Shown: positions 15,736 to 25,133, counted from the stretch's first letter. The stretch: 64,000 nucleotides of DNA from JBJYKD01 sp049310025 (GCF_049310025.1 NZ_JBJYKD010000004.1:75639-139638), one strand, 5' to 3'. Translations and numbers: made by a program. The notes: generated by a model from the sequence alone, not told the origin.

Positions 15736-17499
15736 GTGAAAATGGGACAAGAGGTCTTTGCCGTCGATATCGGTACCAGGACCATCGTGGGCCTGGTGGT
15801 CCGGAAAGAGGGCAGAGGCTTTTCAATCCTGGCGCAGGAGATGGTGGAGCACGAAAGCCGGGCCATGTACGACGGCCAGATACACGACGTGGAAGCCGTA
15901 GCCAGGAATGTGCGGCGTGTTAAGGAATCCCTGGAAAAGAAATTGGGGCACAGGTTGGAAAAAGTCGCGGTAGCCGCTGCCGGCAGGGCCCTTTTGACGG
16001 TGGAGGCCGCCGCCAGTAAAGAGACGTCCCCTTACGTGGAAATCACCGGGGATGATATCCGGAGTCTCGAGGTGGATGCACTGGCCAATGCGGTGAAAAC
16101 CCTTTCGGGTAAAAACAGCTCCGGGACCTTTGAAAATTACCATTGTGTGGGTTACAGTGTAATAAAATGGTTTTTGGAGGACGACCCGCTGGATAACCTG
16201 CTCGGTCAAAAAGGGAGGAGCATTTCTGTAAAAATAATTGCCACATTTCTTCCGCGGGCGGTGGTGGAAAGCCTTCTCACCGTATTAAAGAGATGTGATC
16301 TTGAGCTTTACAGCATTACTTTAGAGCCGATAGCTGCCAGCAGCGTGGTGGTCCTGCCCAATATGAGAAAGCTCAATATCGCCCTGGTGGACATCGGGGC
16401 CGGTACGTCGGACATAGCCCTGTCGAGGGATGGCAGCATTTTTGCCTACGGAATGGTGCCCATGGCCGGGGATGAGATAACCGAAAAGATATGTGAGACT
16501 TTTCTTCTGGATTTCGACGAAGGGGAGAGGGTGAAGAGGGAACTCCTGACCAAAGATCGCATACAGTTCCGGGATATCCTCGGCCAGGAGCATGAGATTC
16601 CCTCTGCGGATGTACTGGAAGCTATCAAACCTGCTGTATTTCAGCTGTCTTCGGAAATAGCCAGGAAGATAGTGGAATTAAACGGCAAAACTCCGGCTGC
16701 GGTTCTCTGTGTTGGAGGAGGAAGCCTCATGCCCGGCCTTACGGAATACATAGCAGCCAACCTGGAATTGCCAAAGGAGAGGGTAGGAATTCGCGACAGA
16801 GAAAGCATTAATTTCGTCAAAGGTGGAGAAGGGCTTTCAGGGCCTTTTGCCGTAACTCCCATCGGCATAGCGGTAAATGCCCTTGAAGGTACAAATTTAT
16901 CTTTTATAAAGGTGCGTGTCAATGAAAAATTGATCAATATACTGGGTCAGCAAAAACCGACGGTGTTAAACGCTCTGCTGCACGGGGGGATAGCTCCCGC
17001 CGATATTTTCGGCAGGCCGGGCATGGCTCTGACCTTTAAATTAAACGGAGAACTGAAAATAGTAAAAGGGAAGCCTCCGAGGCCGGCCGTTGTTACCATG
17101 GATGGAGAGCAAGTCGGCCTGAACGCCGAGGTGGCCGACAACGCGGTAATTAAATTTGAACCTGCCTGTAGCGGCGAAGACGCCCGGGCGAAGATAAGAG
17201 ACTTTCTGAGGGATGAAGATAAGATGTGGATAAAGATAAACGGGCGGGAGTTCAGCGTGGATCCTCATATAACGATGAACGGCAGCCCGGCGTCCCCCGA
17301 TGACGATATAGCAGATGACTCCGAGATAATTGTAAAGAGAAGGGAGTTGATTTTGAGCGACATTTTTAACATCATTTCCTTCAAGCCCGAGGGAATGACC
17401 GGAAAACTTGTGATGAAAATAAACGGCCTCGACGCGGGCTTTACAAGCCCTGTAAAATCCGGGGACGAGGTGGAGATATACTGGAAAAACTTGCCTTAG
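15736..17499 (+). CDS. FtsA-like actin-family ATPase with extra C-terminal domains
   Basis: A 587-aa protein. Residues 1-375 are FtsA-like: phosphate-1 AVDIGTRTIVGLVV, an SHS2-like insert region (residues 80-160), phosphate-2 VDIGAGTSDIAL, and adenosine motif CVGGGSLMPGL. Residues 380-587 are not part of normal FtsA (about 420 aa) and look like two or three small beta-grasp units, beginning KVRVNEKLINILGQ and repeated at FKLNGELKIV and VMKINGLDAGF. The usual C-terminal amphipathic FtsA tail is absent. GTG start, 10 bases after GGAGG. It is 16 bases after minE, so probably in the min operon. It may link Min or the shape complex to FtsZ; that is inference. Confidence 0.8.
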   Translation: MKMGQEVFAVDIGTRTIVGLVVRKEGRGFSILAQEMVEHESRAMYDGQIHDVEAVARNVRRVKESLEKKLGHRLEKVAVAAAGRALLTVEAAASKETSPYVEITGDDIRSLEVDALANAVKTLSGKNSSGTFENYHCVGYSVIKWFLEDDPLDNLLGQKGRSISVKIIATFLPRAVVESLLTVLKRCDLELYSITLEPIAASSVVVLPNMRKLNIALVDIGAGTSDIALSRDGSIFAYGMVPMAGDEITEKICETFLLDFDEGERVKRELLTKDRIQFRDILGQEHEIPSADVLEAIKPAVFQLSSEIARKIVELNGKTPAAVLCVGGGSLMPGLTEYIAANLELPKERVGIRDRESINFVKGGEGLSGPFAVTPIGIAVNALEGTNLSFIKVRVNEKLINILGQQKPTVLNALLHGGIAPADIFGRPGMALTFKLNGELKIVKGKPPRPAVVTMDGEQVGLNAEVADNAVIKFEPACSGEDARAKIRDFLRDEDKMWIKINGREFSVDPHITMNGSPASPDDDIADDSEIIVKRRELILSDIFNIISFKPEGMTGKLVMKINGLDAGFTSPVKSGDEVEIYWKNLP

Positions 17500-17510
17500 A
17501 AAATAAATAT

Positions 17511-17539
17511 TTATGAACGGATTCAGATTATGGTATAAT
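17511..17539 (+). promoter_or_regulatory. Extended -10 promoter before rodA
   Basis: TGG followed by TATAAT (17534-17539) makes a strong extended -10 element; the -35 position (17511, TTATGA) is weak. It lies about 30 bases upstream of the rodA start. Confidence 0.6.
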
Positions 17540-17568
17540 GGTTATCGGATTGTTGGGAGGATTTATAA

Positions 17569-18666
17569 ATGGATCCGAAGCTTTTAAAAAACGTTGACTA
17601 CCCAATTTTGATAATCATTATACTCATAACGGTTATGAGCGTCTTGATAATAAGCAGCGCCACCCATGCCACCGCTCCGGGAGGTAGTTTTCACTACGCC
17701 AAAATGCAAATAATATGGTTTTGCCTGGGGCTGGTGGCGATGATGCTCGTAATGGCGTTGGATTACCATACCATAGCTCAGTGGTCCAGCATAATTTATG
17801 TTTTAAATATAGGGGCCCTTCTTGCGGTAATGATTATAGGTAAAGAAACCATGGGGGCTCAGAGATGGATTCCGATCGGCCCTTTCAGTTTTCAACCCTC
17901 GGAGTTTGCCAAACTTGCGACCATTATCACACTGGCCAAACACATAGAAAGAAAAAAGCATTTAAATAGCATCGGGGATCTGGCCCCCATTTTTGTGCAT
18001 GTGGCACTTCCCATGATTCTCATCATGAAACAGCCGGACCTGGGTACCTCCCTGGTGCTGATGGCGATTATGTTCGGAATGCTTTTTATAGGTGGGATAA
18101 GTTACAAACTGCTGGGGGAAGTAATAGGCGCGGGCATTCTTTCAACCCCGGTTCTATGGCATTTTTTAAAGGACTATCAGAAAAAAAGGCTTCTGGTTTT
18201 TCTCAACCCCAACGTAGACCCCTTGGGAGACGGCTACCATGTCATTCAATCAAAAATAGCCATTGGCTCCGGCAGGATTTTTGGCAAAGGGTTGTTTCAG
18301 GGAACCCAAAACCAGCTGGACTTTTTGCCGGAACAGCACACCGATTTTATTTTTGCTGTATTGGGTGAGGAACTGGGTTTTGTAGGAGGCCTCTTTCTTT
18401 TTGTTTTGTTTTTCAGTTTAATATACCGAACCATTCAGGTGGCATTCAAGGCCAGGGATCTGCTGGGCACTTACATGGTAATAGGGATTGCGACAATGTG
18501 GACGTTTCAGGCGATGGTTAATATCGGGATGACTCTCGGCATTATGCCGGTTACGGGGATACCGCTCCCTTTTATGAGCTATGGAGGGAGTTCTTTCCTC
18601 ATGAACATGATGGCTGTGGGGCTGGTATTGAATGTGGGTATGCGCCGTCAGAAGATCTTATTCTAA
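17569..18666 (+). CDS. rodA: SEDS-family glycosyltransferase RodA
   Basis: A 365-aa integral membrane peptidoglycan polymerase that works with PBP2 in elongation. About ten hydrophobic segments are visible. SEDS motifs are GAQRWIPIGPFSFQPSEFAKL, KQPDLGTSLVL (containing the catalytic aspartate), the FLPEQHTDFIFAVLGEELGF loop and the C-terminal GIPLPFMSYGGSS. Length favours RodA over FtsW, and the neighbouring mre/mrdA genes agree. It has its own promoter and a terminator. Confidence 0.95.
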   Translation: MDPKLLKNVDYPILIIIILITVMSVLIISSATHATAPGGSFHYAKMQIIWFCLGLVAMMLVMALDYHTIAQWSSIIYVLNIGALLAVMIIGKETMGAQRWIPIGPFSFQPSEFAKLATIITLAKHIERKKHLNSIGDLAPIFVHVALPMILIMKQPDLGTSLVLMAIMFGMLFIGGISYKLLGEVIGAGILSTPVLWHFLKDYQKKRLLVFLNPNVDPLGDGYHVIQSKIAIGSGRIFGKGLFQGTQNQLDFLPEQHTDFIFAVLGEELGFVGGLFLFVLFFSLIYRTIQVAFKARDLLGTYMVIGIATMWTFQAMVNIGMTLGIMPVTGIPLPFMSYGGSSFLMNMMAVGLVLNVGMRRQKILF

Positions 18667-18689
18667 TTTTAAAATGGTGAAAAAGACTT

Positions 18690-18715
18690 AAGATAGTCCA
18701 TCTATCTTTTTTTTT
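18690..18715 (+). terminator. Intrinsic terminator after rodA
   Basis: A 7-bp stem (AAGATAG/CTATCTT, loop TCCAT) followed by an uninterrupted run of T residues. Confidence 0.8.
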
Positions 18716-18774
18716 GTAATAAACGAGCCCTCACCAAAATAGATATATATAAGAAATGTGTGGGGGTGTCTTTT

Positions 18775-19431
18775 GTGTATTACTATGAGCGGCCATGGAA
18801 GAAGAAGTTGTGGCTTGAAAGCACTCATTTGAAAAAAATAATCGTTTGCATGACAATCCTGATAGCCGTGTTGATGTTAAAAAGGTTTGATGCTCCCTTT
18901 ACAGATTTCCTCCTTTCCAGAATAAACTATTATTTCTTCGTGTACAGTTATGACTATGAAGACCTGGCAAAGGCAATCCGTGAGATTCCAAAAAAGGCGG
19001 AGGAATTACCGGTTTTCAAGCAGCTGGGGGCCGGCCAGTTTATTCTTCCTGTCGCCGGTGAAATAACTTCAACTTACGGTATGAGGATGCACCCCGTTTT
19101 AAAGGTGGAAAGAATGCATAATGGGATTGACATTGTCCAAAAAGAGGGGACTCCCGTAAAAGCCGCCATGGCCGGCAAAGTCTATTCCGTGGAAGAGCAA
19201 TATGAATTGGGGCGAGTTGTAAAAATAATGCATGAAAACGGATTGATGACCGTCTATGCCCATCTTAAAGACATCTACGTCAAGGAGATGGAACCGGTAG
19301 AACAGGGACATATAATAGGAGCCGTTGGGAAAAGCGGTCTTGCGGAGACACCTCACCTCCACTTCGAGGTCTGGCAAGACGGTAAACCCCAGGATCCGGA
19401 AAAATGGATTCATGTTCCAAAAAAGCCATAA
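18775..19431 (+). CDS. M23 (LytM) peptidase domain protein, SpoIVFA-like
   Basis: A 218-aa protein with one membrane segment (IIVCMTILIAVLMLKRF, near residues 22-38) and a C-terminal LytM domain. Zinc ligands are complete: H115 and D119 in MHNGID, and H194/H196 in PHLHFEVW. It lies 13 bases upstream of an M50 protease, the order of spoIVFA-spoIVFB in Bacillus, where SpoIVFA restrains SpoIVFB. So it is a SpoIVFA candidate, here with an apparently intact zinc site. The start is GTG 18775, 6 to 8 bases after GGGGGTG; GTG 18760 is an alternative. Confidence 0.8.
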   Translation: MYYYERPWKKKLWLESTHLKKIIVCMTILIAVLMLKRFDAPFTDFLLSRINYYFFVYSYDYEDLAKAIREIPKKAEELPVFKQLGAGQFILPVAGEITSTYGMRMHPVLKVERMHNGIDIVQKEGTPVKAAMAGKVYSVEEQYELGRVVKIMHENGLMTVYAHLKDIYVKEMEPVEQGHIIGAVGKSGLAETPHLHFEVWQDGKPQDPEKWIHVPKKP

Positions 19432-19444
19432 TAGGGGGAATTGT

Positions 19445-20314
19445 ATGACCTTAAAAATGGCGGGAATAAGGATCAGGATAGACTTTTTTTTTATTTTTAT
19501 CCTGGTTTCGGCTGCGCTCGCGGGTTTTTTAAATGATGTTCTGTCTTTAGCTCTGGCGCTGGGCTTTCACGAAATGGGTCATCTGCTGTCGGCGCGGGAA
19601 CTGGGGCTCAAGGTTGACGAGCTGGAATTGCTGCCCTTCGGCGGTAGGATTAAGATAAAAAGTTTTGACGAAGCCCTGCCGGAACACCAGATACTCACCG
19701 CCCTGGCGGGCCCCATGTTCAATTTTGCCGCCTCAGTTCTTCTTTTTTATCTGATAAGCCAAAAAATCCTCTCCGGTCAAATTGGAAATACCATGATTAA
19801 TTACCAGCTCATACTGGGTTTTTTTAATTTGGTCCCTGCTCTTCCTCTGGATGGCGGGAGAATTTTTGTTGTATGGCTTCGGCGGTATTTGAATTATCTA
19901 TCCGCAATCCGAATTGCCTGCAGAGTGAGTAAAATCATATCCATGTTGCTTGTTGTCGCAGCCGTCGTTCAGGGAGTTTTTTTAAAAAGGTTTTTATTAA
20001 ATTTTGTCATAGCGGGCATTTTTTTATTCGCCCATGCATTGAAGGAGGAGAATGAAGCGCCCGCCGCTTTCATAAAACAGGTGGCAAAAAAGAGGGAAAG
20101 TCTGCTCAAAAAAGGATGTTTGCCGATAGAATCCGCAGTTGCCACCGGTGGGGCATCCGTCAGGGATGTACTTTACATGTTTACTCCCCACAGGTATTTT
20201 TTGCTCTTTGTAGTGGATGACCAGATGCACATAAAGAAGTATTTAACGGAAACGGAAATTTTTAACAAAATTCTTCAACAGGGATTAGACATTAAGGTAG
20301 ATGACTTGATATAA
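19445..20314 (+). CDS. spoIVFB: M50 site-2 protease, SpoIVFB-like
   Basis: A 289-aa intramembrane zinc protease. The HEMGH zinc motif is at residues 42-46 in the first core membrane helix and the second-ligand motif PLDGGR has D136. Several membrane segments follow, then a C-terminal region (about 215-289) that has the pattern of a CBS-like fold. In Bacillus SpoIVFB cleaves pro-sigma-K in the mother cell; the M23 partner upstream supports the same role here. The ATG at 19445 follows AGGGGGAA; the frame extends upstream into the M23 gene but without a site. Confidence 0.85.
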   Translation: MTLKMAGIRIRIDFFFIFILVSAALAGFLNDVLSLALALGFHEMGHLLSARELGLKVDELELLPFGGRIKIKSFDEALPEHQILTALAGPMFNFAASVLLFYLISQKILSGQIGNTMINYQLILGFFNLVPALPLDGGRIFVVWLRRYLNYLSAIRIACRVSKIISMLLVVAAVVQGVFLKRFLLNFVIAGIFLFAHALKEENEAPAAFIKQVAKKRESLLKKGCLPIESAVATGGASVRDVLYMFTPHRYFLLFVVDDQMHIKKYLTETEIFNKILQQGLDIKVDDLI

Positions 20315-20369
20315 TAAAGAGGGAATAATAAATAAAGAATGTCATGATAAAAGGTCTGGAGGCGTCACA

Positions 20370-22226
20370 TTGAATATAGATAATTTCATGGAAAATACTT
20401 TACCAAGGGTTTCAAAACCGACACGGTATATAGGCAATGAGTATAACAGCATCCATAAGGATAAAAGCCGTGTAAAAGTTCATATAGCCCTGGCTTTTCC
20501 GGATGTATACGAAGTGGGGATGTCCCATCTCGGGATAAAGATATTGTACCACCTGTTAAATGAGCGGGATGATATATACGCCGAAAGGGTTTTTACGCCG
20601 TGGGTGGACTTCGAAAAATTCCTGAGAGAAAATAAAGTGCCCCTTTTCAGCCTTGAAAGCAGGACACCTCTTTCGGAGTTTGATTTTGTGGGATTCACCC
20701 TCCAATATGAGATGAGCTACAGTAACATATTAAATATGCTGGCCCTGGCCAACATCCCCATTTTTTCGGCGGATAGGAACGAAAACCACCCGATTGTAAT
20801 AGCAGGTGGACCTTGCGCCTATAATCCCGAGCCCCTGGCTGAAATAATTGACTTTTTTGTCATCGGTGAGGGGGAAGAGGTCATCCTCGAGATTATGGAT
20901 TTATACAAAGCCTGTAAGGGTAGAGGCGGTAAAAGAAGGGAGTTTTTGGAGGCGGTCGCAAGCATCCCCGGAGTATATGTGCCGGCTCTTTACGATGTTA
21001 CATATAATGATGATGGGACCATAAAGGGGTTTTCGCCAAAAAAAACCGGAATTCCCGAAAGGATACAAAAGCGGGTGATAAAAGATCTGGATACGGCATA
21101 TTACCCCACCAAATTTGTGGTGCCCTACATGGACATAGTCCATGACAGGGCCATGCTGGAAATTTTTAGGGGGTGCAGCCGCGGATGCCGGTTCTGCCAG
21201 GCGGGCATGATATACAGACCCGTCAGGGAAAAGTCGGTGGCTCGTCTGGAGAAGCTGGCAAGGGATATCATAAATTACACCGGATATGGAGAAATTTCTC
21301 TCACCTCTTTGAGCACCAGCGACTACTCGGCACTTAAAGAATTGACGGAAATACTGACAGATGAATTCCGCCGCTGCCAGGTGGGTATTTCATTGCCCTC
21401 GCTCAGAATTGACGCTTTTTCGCTGGACCTGGCCAGTAAAGTCCAGGAGATTAAAAAGAGCGGCCTTACATTCGCGCCTGAAGCGGGAAGTCAGAGGCTC
21501 CGGGATGTAATCAACAAAGGTGTCACGGCCGATGACCTCCTGACTTCGGTAAGAGATGCTTTTTCATGCGGCTGGAATACCGTTAAGCTTTATTTTATGA
21601 TAGGCCTCCCCACCGAGACCTACGAGGATATTGCAGGTATTGCGGAACTGGCCCGGGCTGTGGTGGATGTTTACAGAGAAGTCAACGGCCACACCCGGGG
21701 GCTTAAAGTCACCGTCAGCACGTCCACCTTTGTGCCCAAGCCCTTTACCCCTTTTCAGTGGGAGGCCCAGATCCCTCTTTTGGAAATAGAGAAACGCCAG
21801 AAGTTTTTAAAGGAGATGCTCAGGGGCAAAAATATTTTTTACAGCTGGCACGATGGGAGGCTGAGTTTTCTGGAGGCGGTCTTTTCAAGAGGGGATAGAA
21901 AACTCAACAGGGTTTTACAGATAGCCCATGAAAAGGGCTGCAGATTCGACGGCTGGAGCGATCTCTTTTCTTTTGAAAAGTGGATGGATGCATTTCGCGA
22001 CGCCGGAGTTTCGCCTGAGTTTTACGCCTATCGGGAAAGGGCGAATGATGAACTGTTCCCCTGGGAGATTGTGGACCCGGGCATCGACAGAAGGTTTTTG
22101 CTCAGAGAAAGGGAGAAAGCCAGAAGAGGAGAAGTTACTCCCGATTGCAGGTTTGACCGCTGCCATGCTTGCGGGATTAAACGCATGAAGGATGGTGGAT
22201 TTTGTGAAAATAAGAGTGAAGTTTGA
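20370..22226 (+). CDS. Radical SAM protein, TIGR03960 family
   Basis: A 618-aa radical SAM protein with a B12-binding-like N-terminal region (residues 30-190) and the cluster motif GCSRGCRFCQAG (CxxxCxxC) at about residue 275. The C-terminal end has a CHACGIKR pair. The family is almost always followed by a DUF2344 gene, as here, and then by rng or rplU. Its substrate is not known to me; a role in modification linked to translation has been suggested from context only. TTG start with CTGGAGGCG upstream. Confidence 0.88.
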   Translation: MNIDNFMENTLPRVSKPTRYIGNEYNSIHKDKSRVKVHIALAFPDVYEVGMSHLGIKILYHLLNERDDIYAERVFTPWVDFEKFLRENKVPLFSLESRTPLSEFDFVGFTLQYEMSYSNILNMLALANIPIFSADRNENHPIVIAGGPCAYNPEPLAEIIDFFVIGEGEEVILEIMDLYKACKGRGGKRREFLEAVASIPGVYVPALYDVTYNDDGTIKGFSPKKTGIPERIQKRVIKDLDTAYYPTKFVVPYMDIVHDRAMLEIFRGCSRGCRFCQAGMIYRPVREKSVARLEKLARDIINYTGYGEISLTSLSTSDYSALKELTEILTDEFRRCQVGISLPSLRIDAFSLDLASKVQEIKKSGLTFAPEAGSQRLRDVINKGVTADDLLTSVRDAFSCGWNTVKLYFMIGLPTETYEDIAGIAELARAVVDVYREVNGHTRGLKVTVSTSTFVPKPFTPFQWEAQIPLLEIEKRQKFLKEMLRGKNIFYSWHDGRLSFLEAVFSRGDRKLNRVLQIAHEKGCRFDGWSDLFSFEKWMDAFRDAGVSPEFYAYRERANDELFPWEIVDPGIDRRFLLREREKARRGEVTPDCRFDRCHACGIKRMKDGGFCENKSEV

Positions 22227-22875
22227 GAAAGGCGAGCCGGTAAAATTTATATCACATCTTGATACCGTGCGCACTTTTGAAAGGGCGATGCGGCGGGCAA
22301 AGCTGCCTCTTGCTTTTTCCCATGGATTTACTCCTCATCCCAGGATGGTTTTTGCTTCGGCGCTGCCGGTCGGGATTACGAGTAGCGGAGAATATTTTGA
22401 TGCCGAGTTTTACGAAAACATTGCCCCTGACGAAGTGGGCTGCCGGTTAAACTCCGCTTTGCCTGAAGGTATTAAAATAAAAAAAGTCGGTTTTGCCGAC
22501 GGGAAATTTCCCTTATCGGCGATCAACAGAGCCCTGTACAAAGTGATAGTCTCAAGCGGTGCGGCTGCCGCGGACTGGGAAAGCGCCGTTACGTCTCTAT
22601 TGAGTCAAACGAATATAATTGTAGACAAGGTCTTAAAGGATAAAACAAAAAGGGTGAATATTGCGCCGCTGATTGATAACATAAGTATCGTCAACGTCTC
22701 CAGCGGAAAAGTTGAACTCAGGATGGAGCTATCTACGGGGCAGGGGGGAAGCGTCCAGCCCCAGGTCATAGTCTCGGAGCTTTCCAGAATACTTTCAAAG
22801 GAGCTTAGTTTAGACCTGGTTCACAGGCTGGACCTTTTTCTAAAAAAAGGACAGATAAGGATATCCCCTCTTTAA
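22204..22875 (+). CDS. TIGR03936 / DUF2344 family radical SAM-associated protein
   Basis: A 223-aa protein beginning MKIRVKFEKGEPVKFISHLD, the standard start of the DUF2344 family. The GTG at 22204 is chosen because it gives that family start and follows GGTGGA; an ATG at 22192 is an alternative. It overlaps the radical SAM gene by 23 bases. Some relatives are fused to the radical SAM protein, so the two are expected to act together. Function is unknown. Confidence 0.85.
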   Translation: MKIRVKFEKGEPVKFISHLDTVRTFERAMRRAKLPLAFSHGFTPHPRMVFASALPVGITSSGEYFDAEFYENIAPDEVGCRLNSALPEGIKIKKVGFADGKFPLSAINRALYKVIVSSGAAAADWESAVTSLLSQTNIIVDKVLKDKTKRVNIAPLIDNISIVNVSSGKVELRMELSTGQGGSVQPQVIVSELSRILSKELSLDLVHRLDLFLKKGQIRISPL

Positions 22876-22938
22876 AACCGGGCGCATCCGCTTTGCCTCT
22901 ATTCGAAATTTTTGCTGCTGCGAGGAGCTGATCAGCAT

Positions 22939-24636
22939 ATGTCAAAGGAGATTGTGGTCGATGTTGACAGGGATAGAATAAGGGTGGCGGTTCTGGAAGA
23001 CAGGGAACTGGTGGAAATTTATGTGGAAAAGAGTTACAGTGAACGGGTTGTGGGGAACATTTACAAGGGCAGGGTGGCAAATGTTCTGCCGGGCATGCAG
23101 GCAGCCTTTGTCGATATAGGCCTGGGAAAAAACGCTTTTTTATATGCAGGGGATATAAATCTACACATAGACGCTCATAGTTCAGAAGATGAAGAACTTA
23201 TAGAAGGTTTAAAAAAAATGTCCATTAACGACATGCTGAAGGTGGGCCAGGACGTCCTTGTGCAGGTTGTAAAAGAACCCATAGGCACCAAAGGCGCCAG
23301 GGTATCGACTAATATTACCCTTCCCGGACGATACCTGGTGTTAATGCCGATGGTGGACTATGTGGGAATCTCCAGACGCATCGAGAGGGAAGAAGAGAGA
23401 AACCGCCTGAAAGCTCTGGCAGAAGAAATAAGACCGCCTCATATGGGGCTCATCGTGAGAACCGTTGCCGAAGGGGTCGGCAGAGATGAATTAAAGGCGG
23501 ATATGGATTTCTTAAAACTCCAGTGGAACAGCATCATCCAGAGACAGACGGGCGGGACTTCGCCAAGGCTCATTTATAAAGACATGAACCTTATAGGGAG
23601 AATTGTGAGGGATTATTTTACCCGGGAGATAAATAAGTTTTACATAAACGATCCCGGCGAATATGAAAAGGTAATGGAACTTTTATCGGTGCTTTCACCT
23701 TCGTTGCGGGAACGGGTTACCCTTTACCGCGGCCAGGAGGAGATTTTCGAATACTTTAATATTGAATCCGAGATCGACAGGGCGTTACAGAGAAAGGTCT
23801 GGTTGAAGTGTGGGGGGTATATAGTGATTGATAGAACCGAAGCCCTCACGGTGGTGGACGTTAATACCGGCAAATTTGTGGGCAGCATAGACCTTGAGGA
23901 TACTGTTTTAAAAACCAATATGGAAGCCGCGCGGGAAATCGCAAGGCAATTGAGGCTTCGGGATATAGGGGGGATAATTATTGTGGACTTTATTGACATG
24001 GCGTCACACGAGCACCAGAAAATGGTCATTTCGGCTCTTGAGGAGGAACTGAAAAAAGACAGGACCAGGGCACATATCCTGGGGCTGACTCAGCTTGGGC
24101 TTGTAGAATTGACCCGAAAGAAAGTGCGGCAGAGCCTGGATGAAGTGCTGGAAAAAGTATGCCCGTACTGTGATGGAAAGGGAAGGATACTCTCCGAAGA
24201 AACTGTGGCTAAAAAGGTGGAACGGGAACTTGACAGGATATTCCGGGAGAGAAAGGGGGAAGCGGTACTCCTGGAAGTGCATCCATCGGTGGCTTCGGTG
24301 GTTATAGGTACCGGTGGGAACCGCCTTGCCCAGCTGGAAAGTCGATTTGAAAAATACATTTTTATCAGGGGCAACGAAAGCCTTCATCCGGAAGAAATAA
24401 GGGTTAAGGCCGTGGGGAGCAAGGCAAAGTTGGAGAGCCTTGCCATGCCCGTTCGGGAAGGGCAGGTAATAGACGTGCTTATCGACGAAGTACACGCATC
24501 TAACCCGAAGGACGGAATAGCCCGTGTAGACGGGTACATTATAGATGTGGAGGAAGGTGCGACACTTCTGGGAGAAAAGGCGAGAGTGGAGATTTATAAG
24601 GCTTTTAGAACTTATGCAAAAGCAAGGTTAATTTAA
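22939..24636 (+). CDS. rng: Ribonuclease G/E family endoribonuclease
   Basis: A 565-aa single-strand RNA endonuclease. It has an S1 RNA-binding domain (RVVGNIYKGRVANVLPGMQA, residues about 35-120), the catalytic DNase-I-like region with VVDVNTGKFVG and IVDFIDM aspartates, and the zinc-link CPYCDGKG. A C-terminal extra region (about 430-565) ends in a small beta domain. It matches RNase G rather than the long RNase E. The ATG at 22939 follows GAGGAG. In relatives it is next to rplU; here about 4.8 kb of spore genes lie between. Confidence 0.93.
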   Translation: MSKEIVVDVDRDRIRVAVLEDRELVEIYVEKSYSERVVGNIYKGRVANVLPGMQAAFVDIGLGKNAFLYAGDINLHIDAHSSEDEELIEGLKKMSINDMLKVGQDVLVQVVKEPIGTKGARVSTNITLPGRYLVLMPMVDYVGISRRIEREEERNRLKALAEEIRPPHMGLIVRTVAEGVGRDELKADMDFLKLQWNSIIQRQTGGTSPRLIYKDMNLIGRIVRDYFTREINKFYINDPGEYEKVMELLSVLSPSLRERVTLYRGQEEIFEYFNIESEIDRALQRKVWLKCGGYIVIDRTEALTVVDVNTGKFVGSIDLEDTVLKTNMEAAREIARQLRLRDIGGIIIVDFIDMASHEHQKMVISALEEELKKDRTRAHILGLTQLGLVELTRKKVRQSLDEVLEKVCPYCDGKGRILSEETVAKKVERELDRIFRERKGEAVLLEVHPSVASVVIGTGGNRLAQLESRFEKYIFIRGNESLHPEEIRVKAVGSKAKLESLAMPVREGQVIDVLIDEVHASNPKDGIARVDGYIIDVEEGATLLGEKARVEIYKAFRTYAKARLI

Positions 24637-24654
24637 ATAAAGTTTCGATAAAAA

Positions 24655-24680
24655 CCGGGGAAATTACCCGGATTTTTTTT
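24655..24680 (+). terminator. Intrinsic terminator after rng
   Basis: Stem CCGGG/CCCGG with a 7-base loop, followed by eight T residues. Confidence 0.8.
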
Positions 24681-24778
24681 AACTATTGAATCAAGTTAAT
24701 TAACGAAAATTGCAGCATAACTTTGCCGATGTATTTATTTTATTGGCGGCTTTTTTAGTAACCCCAAAAACCCCTATT

Positions 24779-24807
24779 GCATATATTATATCAGGACCGG
24801 ATAAAGT
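24779..24807 (+). promoter_or_regulatory. Possible sigma-F/G-type promoter before the small hydrophobic genes
   Basis: GCATA (24779-24783), exactly 15 bases, then GGATAAAGT (24799-24807). This resembles the forespore sigma-F pattern GCATR-N15-GGHRARHT with two mismatches in the second box. It lies about 75 bases upstream of the first small gene. A sporulation-time promoter would fit the genes, but the match is partial. Confidence 0.3.
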
Positions 24808-24882
24808 AAAGTTACCATCGGCAGGATGGCAATCTACACCCAATCAAATATAAAATTGGCAAAAGGGAGGAGGTCATTTTAG

Positions 24883-24981
24883 ATGGGCGGTGGAGTTGGC
24901 GGCCCCGGCGGGTTTTTTGGAGGCAGAGCGGCATTTGCATTATTCCTGATACTAATTCTGCTATTTTTTGCCGATGACTAA
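24883..24981 (+). CDS. Small hydrophobic protein, YjcZ-like (32 aa)
   Basis: The peptide starts with a glycine-rich part (MGGGVGGPGGFFGGR) and ends in one membrane helix, AAFALFLILILLFFADD. A very strong GGGAGGAGG ribosome-binding site lies 9 bases before the ATG. The glycine-plus-single-helix form is that of YjcZ/sporulation-type small proteins of Firmicutes. A second, related gene follows after 20 bases. Such peptides are usually made in sporulation; their role is unknown. Confidence 0.75.
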   Translation: MGGGVGGPGGFFGGRAAFALFLILILLFFADD

Positions 24982-25001
24982 ACACATGGGAGGGAGAATA
25001 A

Positions 25002-25088
25002 ATGGCAGATGGATTTGGTTTCTTCGGAAGAAGATTTGCCTTCGCCCTGTTTTTAATACTGATCTTGCTGTTTTTCGCCGATGACTAA
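25002..25088 (+). CDS. Small hydrophobic protein, tandem paralogue (28 aa)
   Basis: MADGFGFFGRR followed by FAFALFLILILLFFADD; the last 14 residues are identical to those of the gene just upstream, so this is a recent tandem duplication with a changed N terminus. GGGAGGGAG lies 5 bases before the ATG. It is followed by a terminator. It should be a single-pass membrane peptide. Confidence 0.75.
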   Translation: MADGFGFFGRRFAFALFLILILLFFADD

Positions 25089-25133
25089 AACAATAAGCCG
25101 TGTTTCGTGAATGAGGCACGGCGCTATAAAAGG

